DNA from: an uncultured Bacteroidales bacterium
Lineage (GTDB): Bacteria; Bacteroidota; Bacteroidia; Bacteroidales; Paludibacteraceae
Length of the DNA: 44,984 nucleotides
Assembly (NCBI GenBank): GCA_945827635.1
Contig: CALZOG010000006.1
Coordinates: forward strand, 1 to 44,984
Direction of reading: 5' to 3'
Made by a program: the position numbers and the translations under genes
The notes under the pieces: generated by a model
What the model saw: only the letters and a program-made list of their open reading frames with translations
What the model was told of the DNA's origin: nothing
The model's database searches: none
Shown: piece by piece, positions 1 to 7,263 of the stretch
Position numbering within the stretch: position 1 is the stretch's first letter
Layout: the number at the start of each line of letters is the position of its first letter

Positions 1-60
1 GGACTCGAACCCAGACAGACAGAACCAGAATCTGTAGTGCTACCATTACACCATTGAGCA
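1..60 (-). tRNA. tRNA-Gln (anticodon CTG), 3' end cut by window edge
   Basis: Read on the - strand, the sequence has the D arm GTGTAATGGTAGCAC, an anticodon stem ACAGA/TCTGT closing the loop TTCTGGT (anticodon CTG, reading CAG), and the T-loop segment GGGTTCGAGTCC. The 5' end is placed at position 60, counting seven acceptor bases plus two before the D stem. The 3' half of the acceptor stem lies outside the window, so the acceptor pairing cannot be checked. The D-loop and anticodon-arm pattern resembles glutamine tRNAs of Bacteroidetes. Confidence 0.9.
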
Positions 61-70
61 AAAGCGGGTG

Positions 71-102
71 CAAAGATACAACATTTTTTTGATATATGCA
101 AA
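71..102 (-). promoter_or_regulatory. Bacteroidetes -33/-7 promoter of the tRNA-Gln gene
   Basis: On the - strand, TTTG (99-102) is followed after 20 bases by TATCTTTG (71-78), matching the TTTG/TAnnTTTG consensus of the primary sigma factor of Bacteroidetes. The -7 box ends 10 bases before the predicted tRNA 5' end, so transcription would start almost at the mature end. Confidence 0.75.
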
Positions 103-180
103 TATTTTTCAAAAAAAAGTGAAGAAATGCACTTTTTATATGTATTTTATAAGGTATATGTTCATTTTTGTGCTTTTTTA

Positions 181-212
181 TTTGCAAAAATGGTATTTTT
201 TTTGTAACTTTG
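181..212 (+). promoter_or_regulatory. Bacteroidetes -33/-7 promoter of the polyprenyl synthetase gene
   Basis: TTTG at 181-184 and TAACTTTG at 205-212 are separated by 20 bases, a full match to the -33/-7 consensus. The expected transcription start is near 218, giving a leader of about 38 nt to the ATG at 256. It diverges from the tRNA promoter on the other strand. Confidence 0.8.
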
Positions 213-255
213 TGCCTCGGTATTGTGCAACCGCCCAATGCCGCCACTATTGCTA

Positions 256-1257
256 ATGGATACAATCGCCCAAATACGCCAGACTATTGCTGAGGAGTTC
301 CGTCAGTTCGAGAACCTGTATGAGCAAACCATGCGTGCCGAGAACGTCGTGCTCGACCAGGTGCTACGCTATATCAGTGCCAAACGCGGCAAACAGCTGC
401 GCCCGACACTCGTGCTGCTTGCCGCCAAGCTCTGCCGCGAGGTCAGCGACAAGTCTGTCCGTACAGCCGTGGCGATGGAGATGCTTCACAACGCCTCGCT
501 CGTGCACGACGATGTGGTGGACGGTTCGGCTATGCGTCACGGCGTGCCTGCCGTACATGAGCGCTGGTCGAACAAAGTGGCGGTACTCGTAGGCGACTGG
601 ATGTTGTCGCGCGTCATAGGCGCACTGGGCGAGATACGTAACGCGCAGATTCTGACTATTGTCTCCCGTATGGCGCGCGCGCTGACCTCCGGCGAACTGA
701 TACAACTGCACGCCGGCAACTCTATGTGGATAGGTGAGAAGCAATACTTCGATATTATCGGTCAGAAAACCGCCGAGCTCTTTGCCGCCTGTACCGAAGC
801 AGGAGCAGTCTCCGCCGGTGCCAGCAGCCGCCAGCAAACGGCGATGCGCACCTACGGCTACGAACTCGGACTGATCTTCCAGCTCAAAGATGACGTGCTC
901 GACTACTCCGATAGTGAGGAACTCGGCAAACCCACGATGGGCGACATTCGTGACGGCAAAGCTACGCTGCCGCTGCTCATCGCGCTCGATCGCGCGCCTA
1001 AAGACGAATCGGCACATATCCGCGAGATTGCCGAAGAACTCAACAGCCAGCAACGCTCGCTCTCCGCACAGACGCAGACTGAGATCGAACAGGAGATAAA
1101 GAACTTCGTGATGCGTTACGATGGAGTGCGTTACGCCTATCAGCAGATGCGCATCCACAAGAACAAAGCCGAAGAGGCGCTGCGCATCTTCCATCACAGC
1201 GAAACCAAACAAGCTTTGCTCAACCTGCTGGACTATATCATCAGCCGGCTGTACTAA
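256..1257 (+). CDS. Long-chain polyprenyl diphosphate synthase
   Basis: This enzyme condenses isopentenyl diphosphate onto an allylic diphosphate to make the long isoprenoid tail of a quinone, most likely menaquinone, in the cytoplasm. Both aspartate-rich motifs are present: DDVVD at residues 85-89 and DDVLD at 212-216, which bind Mg-diphosphate. The GKQLRP segment (residues 45-50) is the IPP-binding region. The residue five before the first motif is a small alanine (Ala80) rather than an aromatic, which in this family allows long products; exact chain length cannot be read. The length of 333 aa is normal. The frame is open upstream with a TTG at 223, but ATG at 256 starts the conserved region and suits the promoter at 181-212. 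No neighbour shares its pathway. Confidence 0.93.
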   Translation: MDTIAQIRQTIAEEFRQFENLYEQTMRAENVVLDQVLRYISAKRGKQLRPTLVLLAAKLCREVSDKSVRTAVAMEMLHNASLVHDDVVDGSAMRHGVPAVHERWSNKVAVLVGDWMLSRVIGALGEIRNAQILTIVSRMARALTSGELIQLHAGNSMWIGEKQYFDIIGQKTAELFAACTEAGAVSAGASSRQQTAMRTYGYELGLIFQLKDDVLDYSDSEELGKPTMGDIRDGKATLPLLIALDRAPKDESAHIREIAEELNSQQRSLSAQTQTEIEQEIKNFVMRYDGVRYAYQQMRIHKNKAEEALRIFHHSETKQALLNLLDYIISRLY

Positions 1258-1336
1258 GTTACAAGTCGAATAGCCGACTATTATATACCTATACAACTAA
1301 CCGCCTGCTTAAACAGACTAAAAATTCACTCACTAT

Positions 1337-2227
1337 ATGATACAATCAATGACCGGCTACGGTAAAGCCGAAACAAAGTTGGACGGCAAACGTCTGGTGG
1401 TAGAGATCAAGAGTCTGAACTCCAAGCAGATGGACATGAGTGTTCGTCTCTCACCTGCGTTCCGCGGTCAGGAACTGGCTGTCCGTACTATGCTCGGCAA
1501 GCAGCTGGAGCGCGGTAAGGTGGACGTAGCCATCTATACCGAAGAACTGACTAACGCTGCCTTCGCAGGCGCATACACGCCCGTTAATCGCGGCGCGTAC
1601 GCGTTCCATCTTCAGGAGTTGCGTGAACTGTGTCCCGAACTGACCGACAGCGAACGCGCACTGGCTGTGCTGCGTATGCCGGACGTAATCAAATCCGATG
1701 AACCGCAACCTGTCAGCGACGAGCAGTGGCACATTGTAGAACAGGCGATTGCCGAAGCCGTGAAGCAGTTCATTGCCTTCCGCGTCCAGGAAGGCGCAGC
1801 ACTGCAGGCAATGTTCACCGACAAACTGGATGCTATCAGTGCCCTGCTTGCCGAAGTCGAACCCTACGAGAAAGGACGCGTGGAGCGCATACGCCAGCAC
1901 CTGTTGTCCGGACTCGACAAACTCGCAGAAGAGACGCGCACACAAGTGGACAGCAACCGACTGGAGCAGGAAATGATCTTCTACCTCGAGAAACTCGACA
2001 TAACCGAAGAGAAAGTGCGCCTGCGCAACCATATCAAGTATTTCCGCGAGACAATGGACGGCAACGGCGAAGGAGTAGGCAAGAAACTCGGCTTCATTGC
2101 TCAGGAGATGGGGCGTGAGATCAATACCCTCGGCAGCAAGAGCAACCAGAGTGAGATGCAAATCATCGTGGTGAAGATGAAAGACCTGCTCGAGCAAATC
2201 AAAGAGCAGGTACTGAATGTGCTTTAG
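1337..2227 (+). CDS. yicC: YicC/YloC-family endoribonuclease-like protein
   Basis: The N-terminus MIQSMTGYGKAE is the hallmark of the YicC/YloC family, and the C-terminal segment with GREINTLGSKSNQ and MKDLLEQIKEQVLNV matches the family's conserved end. Members are about 290 aa and this one is 296 aa. E. coli YicC has been described as an endoribonuclease involved in RNA turnover, so a cytoplasmic RNA-processing role is the best guess. In many Bacteroidetes the gene is followed by guanylate kinase; here psuK follows after 41 bp. No promoter match was seen in the 79-bp gap upstream, so transcription from the polyprenyl synthetase promoter is possible. Confidence 0.93.
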   Translation: MIQSMTGYGKAETKLDGKRLVVEIKSLNSKQMDMSVRLSPAFRGQELAVRTMLGKQLERGKVDVAIYTEELTNAAFAGAYTPVNRGAYAFHLQELRELCPELTDSERALAVLRMPDVIKSDEPQPVSDEQWHIVEQAIAEAVKQFIAFRVQEGAALQAMFTDKLDAISALLAEVEPYEKGRVERIRQHLLSGLDKLAEETRTQVDSNRLEQEMIFYLEKLDITEEKVRLRNHIKYFRETMDGNGEGVGKKLGFIAQEMGREINTLGSKSNQSEMQIIVVKMKDLLEQIKEQVLNVL

Positions 2228-2268
2228 TTGAGCGTTGATAGTTTGACGAATTAGCGATTAGATATACC

Positions 2269-3168
2269 ATGCAAAACGTTATTTCAGTCATCGGCGGAGC
2301 AAATGTCGATCTGTCCGCTACATTGTTCGACAGTTTTATTGCTGCCGACTCCAATCCCGGTAAGGTGGATATAGGTTACGGCGGTGTGGCGCGCAACATT
2401 GCCCACAACCTGTCGTTGTTAGGCTGCCGCGTGCAACTGCTCACAGCGTTCGGCAGCGACCTGTTCGGCAACCTGCTGCACGATCATTGCAAGCAGCAGG
2501 GAATAGACGTGCATCTATCCACTGTAGCCGAAGGATTGCGCACGGGTACGTACCTGTGTATCAACAACCACGGCGGTGAGATGATTGCTGCCGTTGCCGA
2601 CACCGAAGCGGTGAGTGTTATCACGCCCGAGTGGCTGGAGAAACGTGCCGGAGAGATCAACCAGTCGGACTTTGTTGTGGCGGATACGAACATCAGCGAG
2701 GCGGCTATCCGATACCTGATGGAGAACGTGACTGTTCCCTTGCTCATCGATGGTGTCAGTACGACTAAGTCACACCGCGTAATGAACGCACTCGCCAAAT
2801 GCAAGTTACCCTACCTCCACACGCTGAAACTGAACCAAAAGGAAGCGATTGCCGTGACGGGCGAGACGAACTATGCCCTGGCGGCACAACGGCTGATCGA
2901 TCTCGGCGTGGCGCATGTATATGTCACCTTGGGCAGCGAGGGCGTTTATTGCCGCTCCGCAGCCGAGGAGTGGCTCTATCCGGCATTGCCCATAGCCGAG
3001 GTGGTGAACACCACAGGTGCAGGTGACGCGTTTCTTGCCGGTGTGGTGTATGCCCTCACAAAAGGGCTGGCGTTCCCGCAAACTGCCCAATACGGACTGA
3101 TGGCAGCGCGAGCAACGTTAATGAGCGTGAAAGCGGTTAACACCGAGATAGGGAACGCACTACTTTAG
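2269..3168 (+). CDS. psuK: PfkB-family kinase, probable pseudouridine kinase
   Basis: This is a ribokinase/PfkB-fold sugar kinase of 299 aa. The N-terminus has the typical start of the family (VISVIGGANVDLS) and a Gly-rich segment GYGGVARNIAHNL near residues 37-49. The C-terminal signature NTTGAGDAFLAG is at residues 247-258, with Asp253 as the expected catalytic base. PfkB kinases are hard to assign by sequence alone. The pseudouridine assignment rests on the gene lying 42 bp upstream of a clear pseudouridine-5'-phosphate glycosidase. PsuK would phosphorylate free pseudouridine to pseudouridine 5'-phosphate for that enzyme. The two genes likely form one operon; no internal promoter was seen. 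Confidence 0.85.
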   Translation: MQNVISVIGGANVDLSATLFDSFIAADSNPGKVDIGYGGVARNIAHNLSLLGCRVQLLTAFGSDLFGNLLHDHCKQQGIDVHLSTVAEGLRTGTYLCINNHGGEMIAAVADTEAVSVITPEWLEKRAGEINQSDFVVADTNISEAAIRYLMENVTVPLLIDGVSTTKSHRVMNALAKCKLPYLHTLKLNQKEAIAVTGETNYALAAQRLIDLGVAHVYVTLGSEGVYCRSAAEEWLYPALPIAEVVNTTGAGDAFLAGVVYALTKGLAFPQTAQYGLMAARATLMSVKAVNTEIGNALL

Positions 3169-3210
3169 ACCGCTTCGCTGAAAGAAGAATGACATTATTT
3201 ATCTGATTAT

Positions 3211-4140
3211 ATGAACAAATACTTATCTATATCGCCCGAAGTGGCGAAAGCATTGAGCGAGGGCAAACCTGTAGTAGCTTTGGAGTCAACAATCATCAGT
3301 CACGGCATGCCTTATCCGCAGAACGTTGAGACTGCTTTGCGCGTTGAGCAGACTATCCGCGACAACGGCGCTGTGCCTGCCACCATAGCTATCATTGGCG
3401 GCAAGCTGAAAGCAGGCTGCTCGCCCGAGGAGATTGAGTATCTGGGTAAGAAAGGCCAGCAGGTGATCAAAGCCTCGCGCAGAGATCTGCCGGTTCTGCT
3501 TGCCCGCGGTGAGGATGGAGCAACAACTGTCACGACCACGATGATCATCGCCGCCATGGCTGGTATCAAGGTGTTTGCCACAGGCGGCATAGGCGGCGTG
3601 CACCGCGGTGCGCAACAGACGTTCGATATATCTGCCGACCTGGAGGAACTGGCGCAAACGCCCGTAATGGTTATCTGTGCCGGTGCCAAATCTATCCTGG
3701 ACCTCGGACTGACACTCGAATACCTGGAGACCAAAGGTGTGCCTGTCATTGGCTTTGGCACCGACGAACTGCCGGCGTTCTATGCGCGCCACAGCGGCTT
3801 TGGTGTGGACTACCGCATTGATACGCCCGAGGAGTTGGCGGCAGCGTTCCGCGCCAAACTGGAATGCGGATTGAAGGGAGGCATGCTCGTCACCAATCCT
3901 ATACCCGAGGAATACTCGATGCCAAAGGAGGTGATTGACGCAGCCATTGCGCAAGCGCTGAAAGAGATGGACGAGCAGGGTGTTCACGGCAAGCAGTGCA
4001 CGCCGTTCCTATTGGCTAAAGTCAAAGACCTGACAGGCGGCGAGAGTCTGGCTTCGAACATACAGCTCGTGCTCAACAACGCCCGTCTGGCAGCACGCAC
4101 AGCGGCTGCTATGGCAGAGGGAGGCGGATGCAATCCCTGA
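3211..4140 (+). CDS. psuG: Pseudouridine-5'-phosphate glycosidase
   Basis: PsuG cleaves the C-C glycosidic bond of pseudouridine 5'-phosphate to uracil and ribose 5-phosphate, ending pseudouridine salvage. The N-terminal block [16 protein letters not shown] (Glu25 within it) is diagnostic of the family. Further family blocks are [17 protein letters not shown] and [18 protein letters not shown]; Lys160 in the latter is at about the position of the Schiff-base lysine of E. coli YeiN (position inferred, not aligned). The length of 309 aa is close to YeiN. The partner kinase is immediately upstream. A small hairpin at 4179-4195 may end the transcript. Confidence 0.95.
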   Translation: MNKYLSISPEVAKALSEGKPVVALESTIISHGMPYPQNVETALRVEQTIRDNGAVPATIAIIGGKLKAGCSPEEIEYLGKKGQQVIKASRRDLPVLLARGEDGATTVTTTMIIAAMAGIKVFATGGIGGVHRGAQQTFDISADLEELAQTPVMVICAGAKSILDLGLTLEYLETKGVPVIGFGTDELPAFYARHSGFGVDYRIDTPEELAAAFRAKLECGLKGGMLVTNPIPEEYSMPKEVIDAAIAQALKEMDEQGVHGKQCTPFLLAKVKDLTGGESLASNIQLVLNNARLAARTAAAMAEGGGCNP

Positions 4141-4178
4141 TACAGAAAAAATGTCGAAAAACAGGAGCACGTGATACC

Positions 4179-4195
4179 CAAAATGAGGCATTTTG
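4179..4195 (+). terminator. Possible weak terminator hairpin after psuG
   Basis: CAAAATG (4179-4185) and CATTTTG (4189-4195) form a 7-bp stem with a 3-nt AGG loop, 39 bases after the psuG stop. The stem is A/T-rich and the downstream U-run is interrupted, so this is a tentative call. Confidence 0.3.
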
Positions 4196-4245
4196 ATGAA
4201 AAAAATGTCTTTTAGGCACAAAAAAAATAAAAAATTGAGGAATAA

Positions 4246-4277
4246 TTTGCATATTTCAGATATTTTTTGTATATTTG
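4246..4277 (+). promoter_or_regulatory. Bacteroidetes -33/-7 promoter of the TonB-type gene
   Basis: TTTG (4246-4249) and TATATTTG (4270-4277) are separated by exactly 20 bases. The predicted start near 4284 leaves a leader of about 87 nt before the ATG at 4371. The leader has no obvious riboswitch fold by eye. Confidence 0.8.
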
Positions 4278-4370
4278 CAGCGTATTTCGTGCTTGAGCGA
4301 AAATCACAGGCATTTTTGCTTTGGGCTAACGGCTTATGATGTACGACAAAATTTATAAAATTAAATCTAT

Positions 4371-5051
4371 ATGCAACTGAAAAAATCACCAAAGGCCAGT
4401 TTGGAAGACAAGAAACTAACCTATATTCTCTTAGGTTTGGCTTTCACGCTGAGTATCTGCTACGTTGCCCTTGAGTGGACTGAAAAAGAAGTCACCAAGT
4501 ATGAGGTAGCTGATTTGGACATGAGCTTCGAGGAAGAAGTGGAGATTCAACAAACCCAACAGGAAGTTACTCCTCCGCCTCCACCGCCACAAGTACAAGA
4601 GGTGGAAGTGCTGAATGTCGTTGAAGACGAGAAAGAAGTTGAGGATATCGAGATTCAGACCGAGGATGACAAGGAAGTGGAAGTCGTAATTGCCGCCCCC
4701 GTAGAGACGCCGGTTGAGGAAGAGGAAGAAGAGGTGATCTTCATGGTAGTAGAGAAGATGCCTGAGTTCCCCGGCGGTCAGCAAGCGTTGTTCAAGTACC
4801 TGAGCGAGAATGTGAAGTATCCGGTTATTGCTCAGGAGAACGGTATTCAGGGTCGTGTGATCTGCCAGTTTGTGGTCAACAAGGACGGTTCGATTGTTGA
4901 CGTCGAGGTTGTTCGCTCCGGCGGTGATGCATCGCTGGACAAAGAAGCTGTTCGCGTTATCAAGTCGATGCCTAAGTGGAAACCCGGTCAGCAGCGTGGC
5001 AAACCCGTGCGCGTAAAATATACTGTGCCGGTAAGCTTCCGTCTGCAATAG
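4371..5051 (+). CDS. Energy transducer TonB-family protein
   Basis: The protein has the three-part TonB layout. There is a single N-terminal membrane segment near residues 18-37 (YILLGLAFTLSICYVALEW). A periplasmic linker follows with a PPPPPP tract near residue 65 and a very acidic Glu/Asp/Val-rich stretch to about 125. The C-terminal domain (about 130-226) begins MPEFPGGQQALFKYL and contains the GRVICQFVVNKDGSI and MPKWKPGQQRGKPVRVKY blocks typical of TonB_C domains in Bacteroidetes. It would pass proton-motive-force energy from ExbB/ExbD to outer-membrane SusC/TonB-dependent transporters. No ExbB/ExbD genes are adjacent, and it has its own promoter. The acidic linker is richer in Glu than the usual Lys/Pro linker. 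Confidence 0.93.
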   Translation: MQLKKSPKASLEDKKLTYILLGLAFTLSICYVALEWTEKEVTKYEVADLDMSFEEEVEIQQTQQEVTPPPPPPQVQEVEVLNVVEDEKEVEDIEIQTEDDKEVEVVIAAPVETPVEEEEEEVIFMVVEKMPEFPGGQQALFKYLSENVKYPVIAQENGIQGRVICQFVVNKDGSIVDVEVVRSGGDASLDKEAVRVIKSMPKWKPGQQRGKPVRVKYTVPVSFRLQ

Positions 5052-5065
5052 TATTTGGCTTTCTT

Positions 5066-5122
5066 CTTTGAGCAGGTAACGTCTGCGGTCTTTTGACTTT
5101 GAGCAGCCTAAGGCTGCGGTCT
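5066..5122. repeat. Tandem pair of 26-bp hairpin-containing repeats
   Basis: Two 26-bp units (5066-5091 and 5097-5122) begin CTTTGAGCAG and end CTGCGGTCT, differing only in the 7-bp centre. Each keeps GCAG/CTGC as a stem; the second extends to a 6-bp stem GCAGCC-TAA-GGCTGC. They fill the gap between the TonB-type gene and recG. No U-run follows, so they are not classical terminators. Confidence 0.7.
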
Positions 5123-5130
5123 AAATAACA

Positions 5131-7215
5131 TTGTTAGATCAGGATATTACATATTGCAAAAATGTCGGCTCGCGCAGGGCTGACATTTTGCGTAAGGAGC
5201 TGGGCGTAGAAACTGCCGCCGAGCTGCTGGAGCAGTATCCGTACAAGTACATTGACCGCTCACGGTTCTACTTTATCCATGAGATAGAGGACGAGGATAC
5301 GTTCGTTCAGATCAAGGGCGAGATTGTGGAGTACCACACAATGGGTATCGGTCGCGCGCAGCGGATGTCGGCTATGTTCAGCGACGGACATTCACAGATA
5401 GAGTTGGTGTGGTTCAAGGGGATACAGTACCTTAAACTGCAAGTAGGCGTACCGTACCTGCTGTTCGGTAAGCCTTCGCGGTTCAACAGGACGTACAACT
5501 TCGTTCACCCCGAACTGACGCCAATGGCGAAGGTTACTCCGCAGATGGTGAGCGGTCTGGAGCCGCACTACAACACCACCGAGCGGATGAAGAACGGCGG
5601 GCTGAACTCCAAGGCTATGCGAACAATCATTGCCGGGCTTATGCCTGACGTGGATCGCGGGCTGCCGGAGACCCTGCAGGCGGATATCATTCAACGCTAC
5701 CACCTGATGAACAGGACGGAGGCGATGCATCAGATTCACTTCCCGAAAGACACGCCTACAATGCAGAAGGCAAAGGAACGGCTGAAGTTCGAGGAGCTGT
5801 TCTACAACCAGTTGTCGATACTGAGTCGTGCCTCGGCGCAGCGACAGAAGACCGACGGATTTGTGATGTCGCTTGTTGGTCCGCGGTTCAACTACTTCTA
5901 CAAGAATTTGTTGCCTTTTCCGCTGACGAACGCGCAGAAACGCGTGATCAAGGAGATTCATGCCGACATGAAGTCCGGCAAGCAGATGAACCGCTTGCTG
6001 CAAGGCGATGTAGGGTCGGGCAAGACACTGGTGGCGCTGATGGTGGCATTGTTAGCGATAGACAACGGCTATCAGACGTGTATCATGGCACCGACGGAGA
6101 TTCTGGCCAACCAGCACATGGCAACGTTGCAAGAGCTGCTGAAAGGTTCGGATGTGCGGGTTGAACTACTGACAGGTTCGACTACCAAGAAACAACGCGC
6201 CGAACTGCTGCCTGCGCTGGAGCGCGGAGAGATAGACCTGCTTGTGGGTACGCACGCGCTGATAGAAGATTCTGTGCAGTTTGCGAATGTGGGATTAGTG
6301 ATTGTAGATGAGCAGCACCGCTTCGGTGTGGCGCAAAGGGCTAAACTATGGGCGAAGAATATTCGTCCGCCGCACGTGTTAGTAATGACCGCCACGCCTA
6401 TACCGCGCACACTGGCGATGACCGTGTACGGCGATTTGCACGTGTCGGTGATTGACGAACTGCCGCCGGGAAGAAAGCCCATACAGACCTACCACTATTC
6501 GAATCTGAGAAGGAAATCGATCAATGAGTTCATCACCAAGCAAGTAGGCTTGGGACGACAGATCTATGTCGTATATCCGCTTATTCAAGAGAACGAAGAA
6601 CTGGATCTGGCTGATCTGGAGAACGGCTACAATACGCTGGTGCAGACTTTTCCGCAGTTCAGGATATCCATGGTGCACGGTAAGATGCGTGCTGCGGACA
6701 AAGATGAGCAGATGCGGCGGTTCGTGAGCGGTGAGACGCAGATTCTGGTGGCGACCACGGTGATTGAGGTGGGAGTGAACGTGTCCAACGCCTCAGTGAT
6801 GATCATCGAGGATGCGCAGCGGTTCGGATTGAGCCAGTTGCACCAGTTGCGCGGCAGGGTAGGGCGCGGGGCGGATCAGAGTTACTGTATATTGCTTACG
6901 CCACCGGAGATGAGCGCGGACACGCGCAAACGGATGGAAATCATGGTAGCGACGAATGACGGTTTCCGCATAGCCGAGGCCGACCTGCAGTTGCGCGGTC
7001 CGGGTGAGTTGGACGGTACGATGCAGTCCGGGCAGGCGTTTGACCTGAAGATAGCCAACCTGGCTACCGACGGGCAGATACTCGAATTGGCGCGTGAGGC
7101 GGCGAACAGCGTGCTGGACAATGATCCGATGCTGAGCACGGGATACACGCAGGTATATAGGGATAATCTGGCTAAGTTCAAGAGTGCGGTGGTGGAGTAC
7201 CGTGAGATATCGTAG
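5131..7215 (+). CDS. recG: ATP-dependent DNA helicase RecG
   Basis: RecG is the branch-migration helicase that remodels stalled replication forks and Holliday junctions. The N-terminal wedge/OB region spans about residues 1-250. The helicase core shows motif I GDVGSGKT (residues 292-299, Lys298), motif II DEQH (393-396), the TATPIPRT block (about 420-427), and late motifs TTVIEVGVNVSNASVM and QLRGRVGRG. The length of 694 aa is normal. An in-frame stop at 5122-5124 means the start must follow it; TTG at 5131 is the first plausible initiator and gives the family-like start LDQDITYCKNVG. The S9 peptidase gene follows after 48 bp and may be co-transcribed. Confidence 0.97.
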   Translation: MLDQDITYCKNVGSRRADILRKELGVETAAELLEQYPYKYIDRSRFYFIHEIEDEDTFVQIKGEIVEYHTMGIGRAQRMSAMFSDGHSQIELVWFKGIQYLKLQVGVPYLLFGKPSRFNRTYNFVHPELTPMAKVTPQMVSGLEPHYNTTERMKNGGLNSKAMRTIIAGLMPDVDRGLPETLQADIIQRYHLMNRTEAMHQIHFPKDTPTMQKAKERLKFEELFYNQLSILSRASAQRQKTDGFVMSLVGPRFNYFYKNLLPFPLTNAQKRVIKEIHADMKSGKQMNRLLQGDVGSGKTLVALMVALLAIDNGYQTCIMAPTEILANQHMATLQELLKGSDVRVELLTGSTTKKQRAELLPALERGEIDLLVGTHALIEDSVQFANVGLVIVDEQHRFGVAQRAKLWAKNIRPPHVLVMTATPIPRTLAMTVYGDLHVSVIDELPPGRKPIQTYHYSNLRRKSINEFITKQVGLGRQIYVVYPLIQENEELDLADLENGYNTLVQTFPQFRISMVHGKMRAADKDEQMRRFVSGETQILVATTVIEVGVNVSNASVMIIEDAQRFGLSQLHQLRGRVGRGADQSYCILLTPPEMSADTRKRMEIMVATNDGFRIAEADLQLRGPGELDGTMQSGQAFDLKIANLATDGQILELAREAANSVLDNDPMLSTGYTQVYRDNLAKFKSAVVEYREIS

Positions 7216-7225
7216 AACAAGGTGG

Positions 7226-7256
7226 GTCAACAATTATCCACAATTAAAAACAATTT
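7226..7256 (+). repeat. TCAACAATTA-type iterated repeat between recG and the S9 peptidase gene
   Basis: The segment starts GTCAACAATTATCCACAATT and continues with a degenerate third unit (AAAAACAATT). It belongs to the same 10-bp-period family as the copies at 42923-42984, 43715-43745 and 44907-44984. It lies 10 bases after the recG stop and just before the peptidase start. Confidence 0.7.
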
Positions 7257-7263
7257 TTTAACA

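Noticed and set aside
68..256. Small + strand open frame before the polyprenyl synthetase gene
   Set aside because: It runs through the divergent promoter region, is Phe/Tyr/Lys-rich from A/T sequence, and begins before the mapped -33/-7 boxes.
1264..1279. Hairpin AGTCG/CGACT after the polyprenyl synthetase gene as a terminator
   Set aside because: The stem is only 5 bp and is followed by mixed A/T rather than a U-run.
364..1296. Open frame on the - strand opposite the polyprenyl synthetase gene
   Set aside because: It overlaps a gene with both DDxxD motifs, has no promoter on its strand at the proper place, and its translation resembles no family I know.
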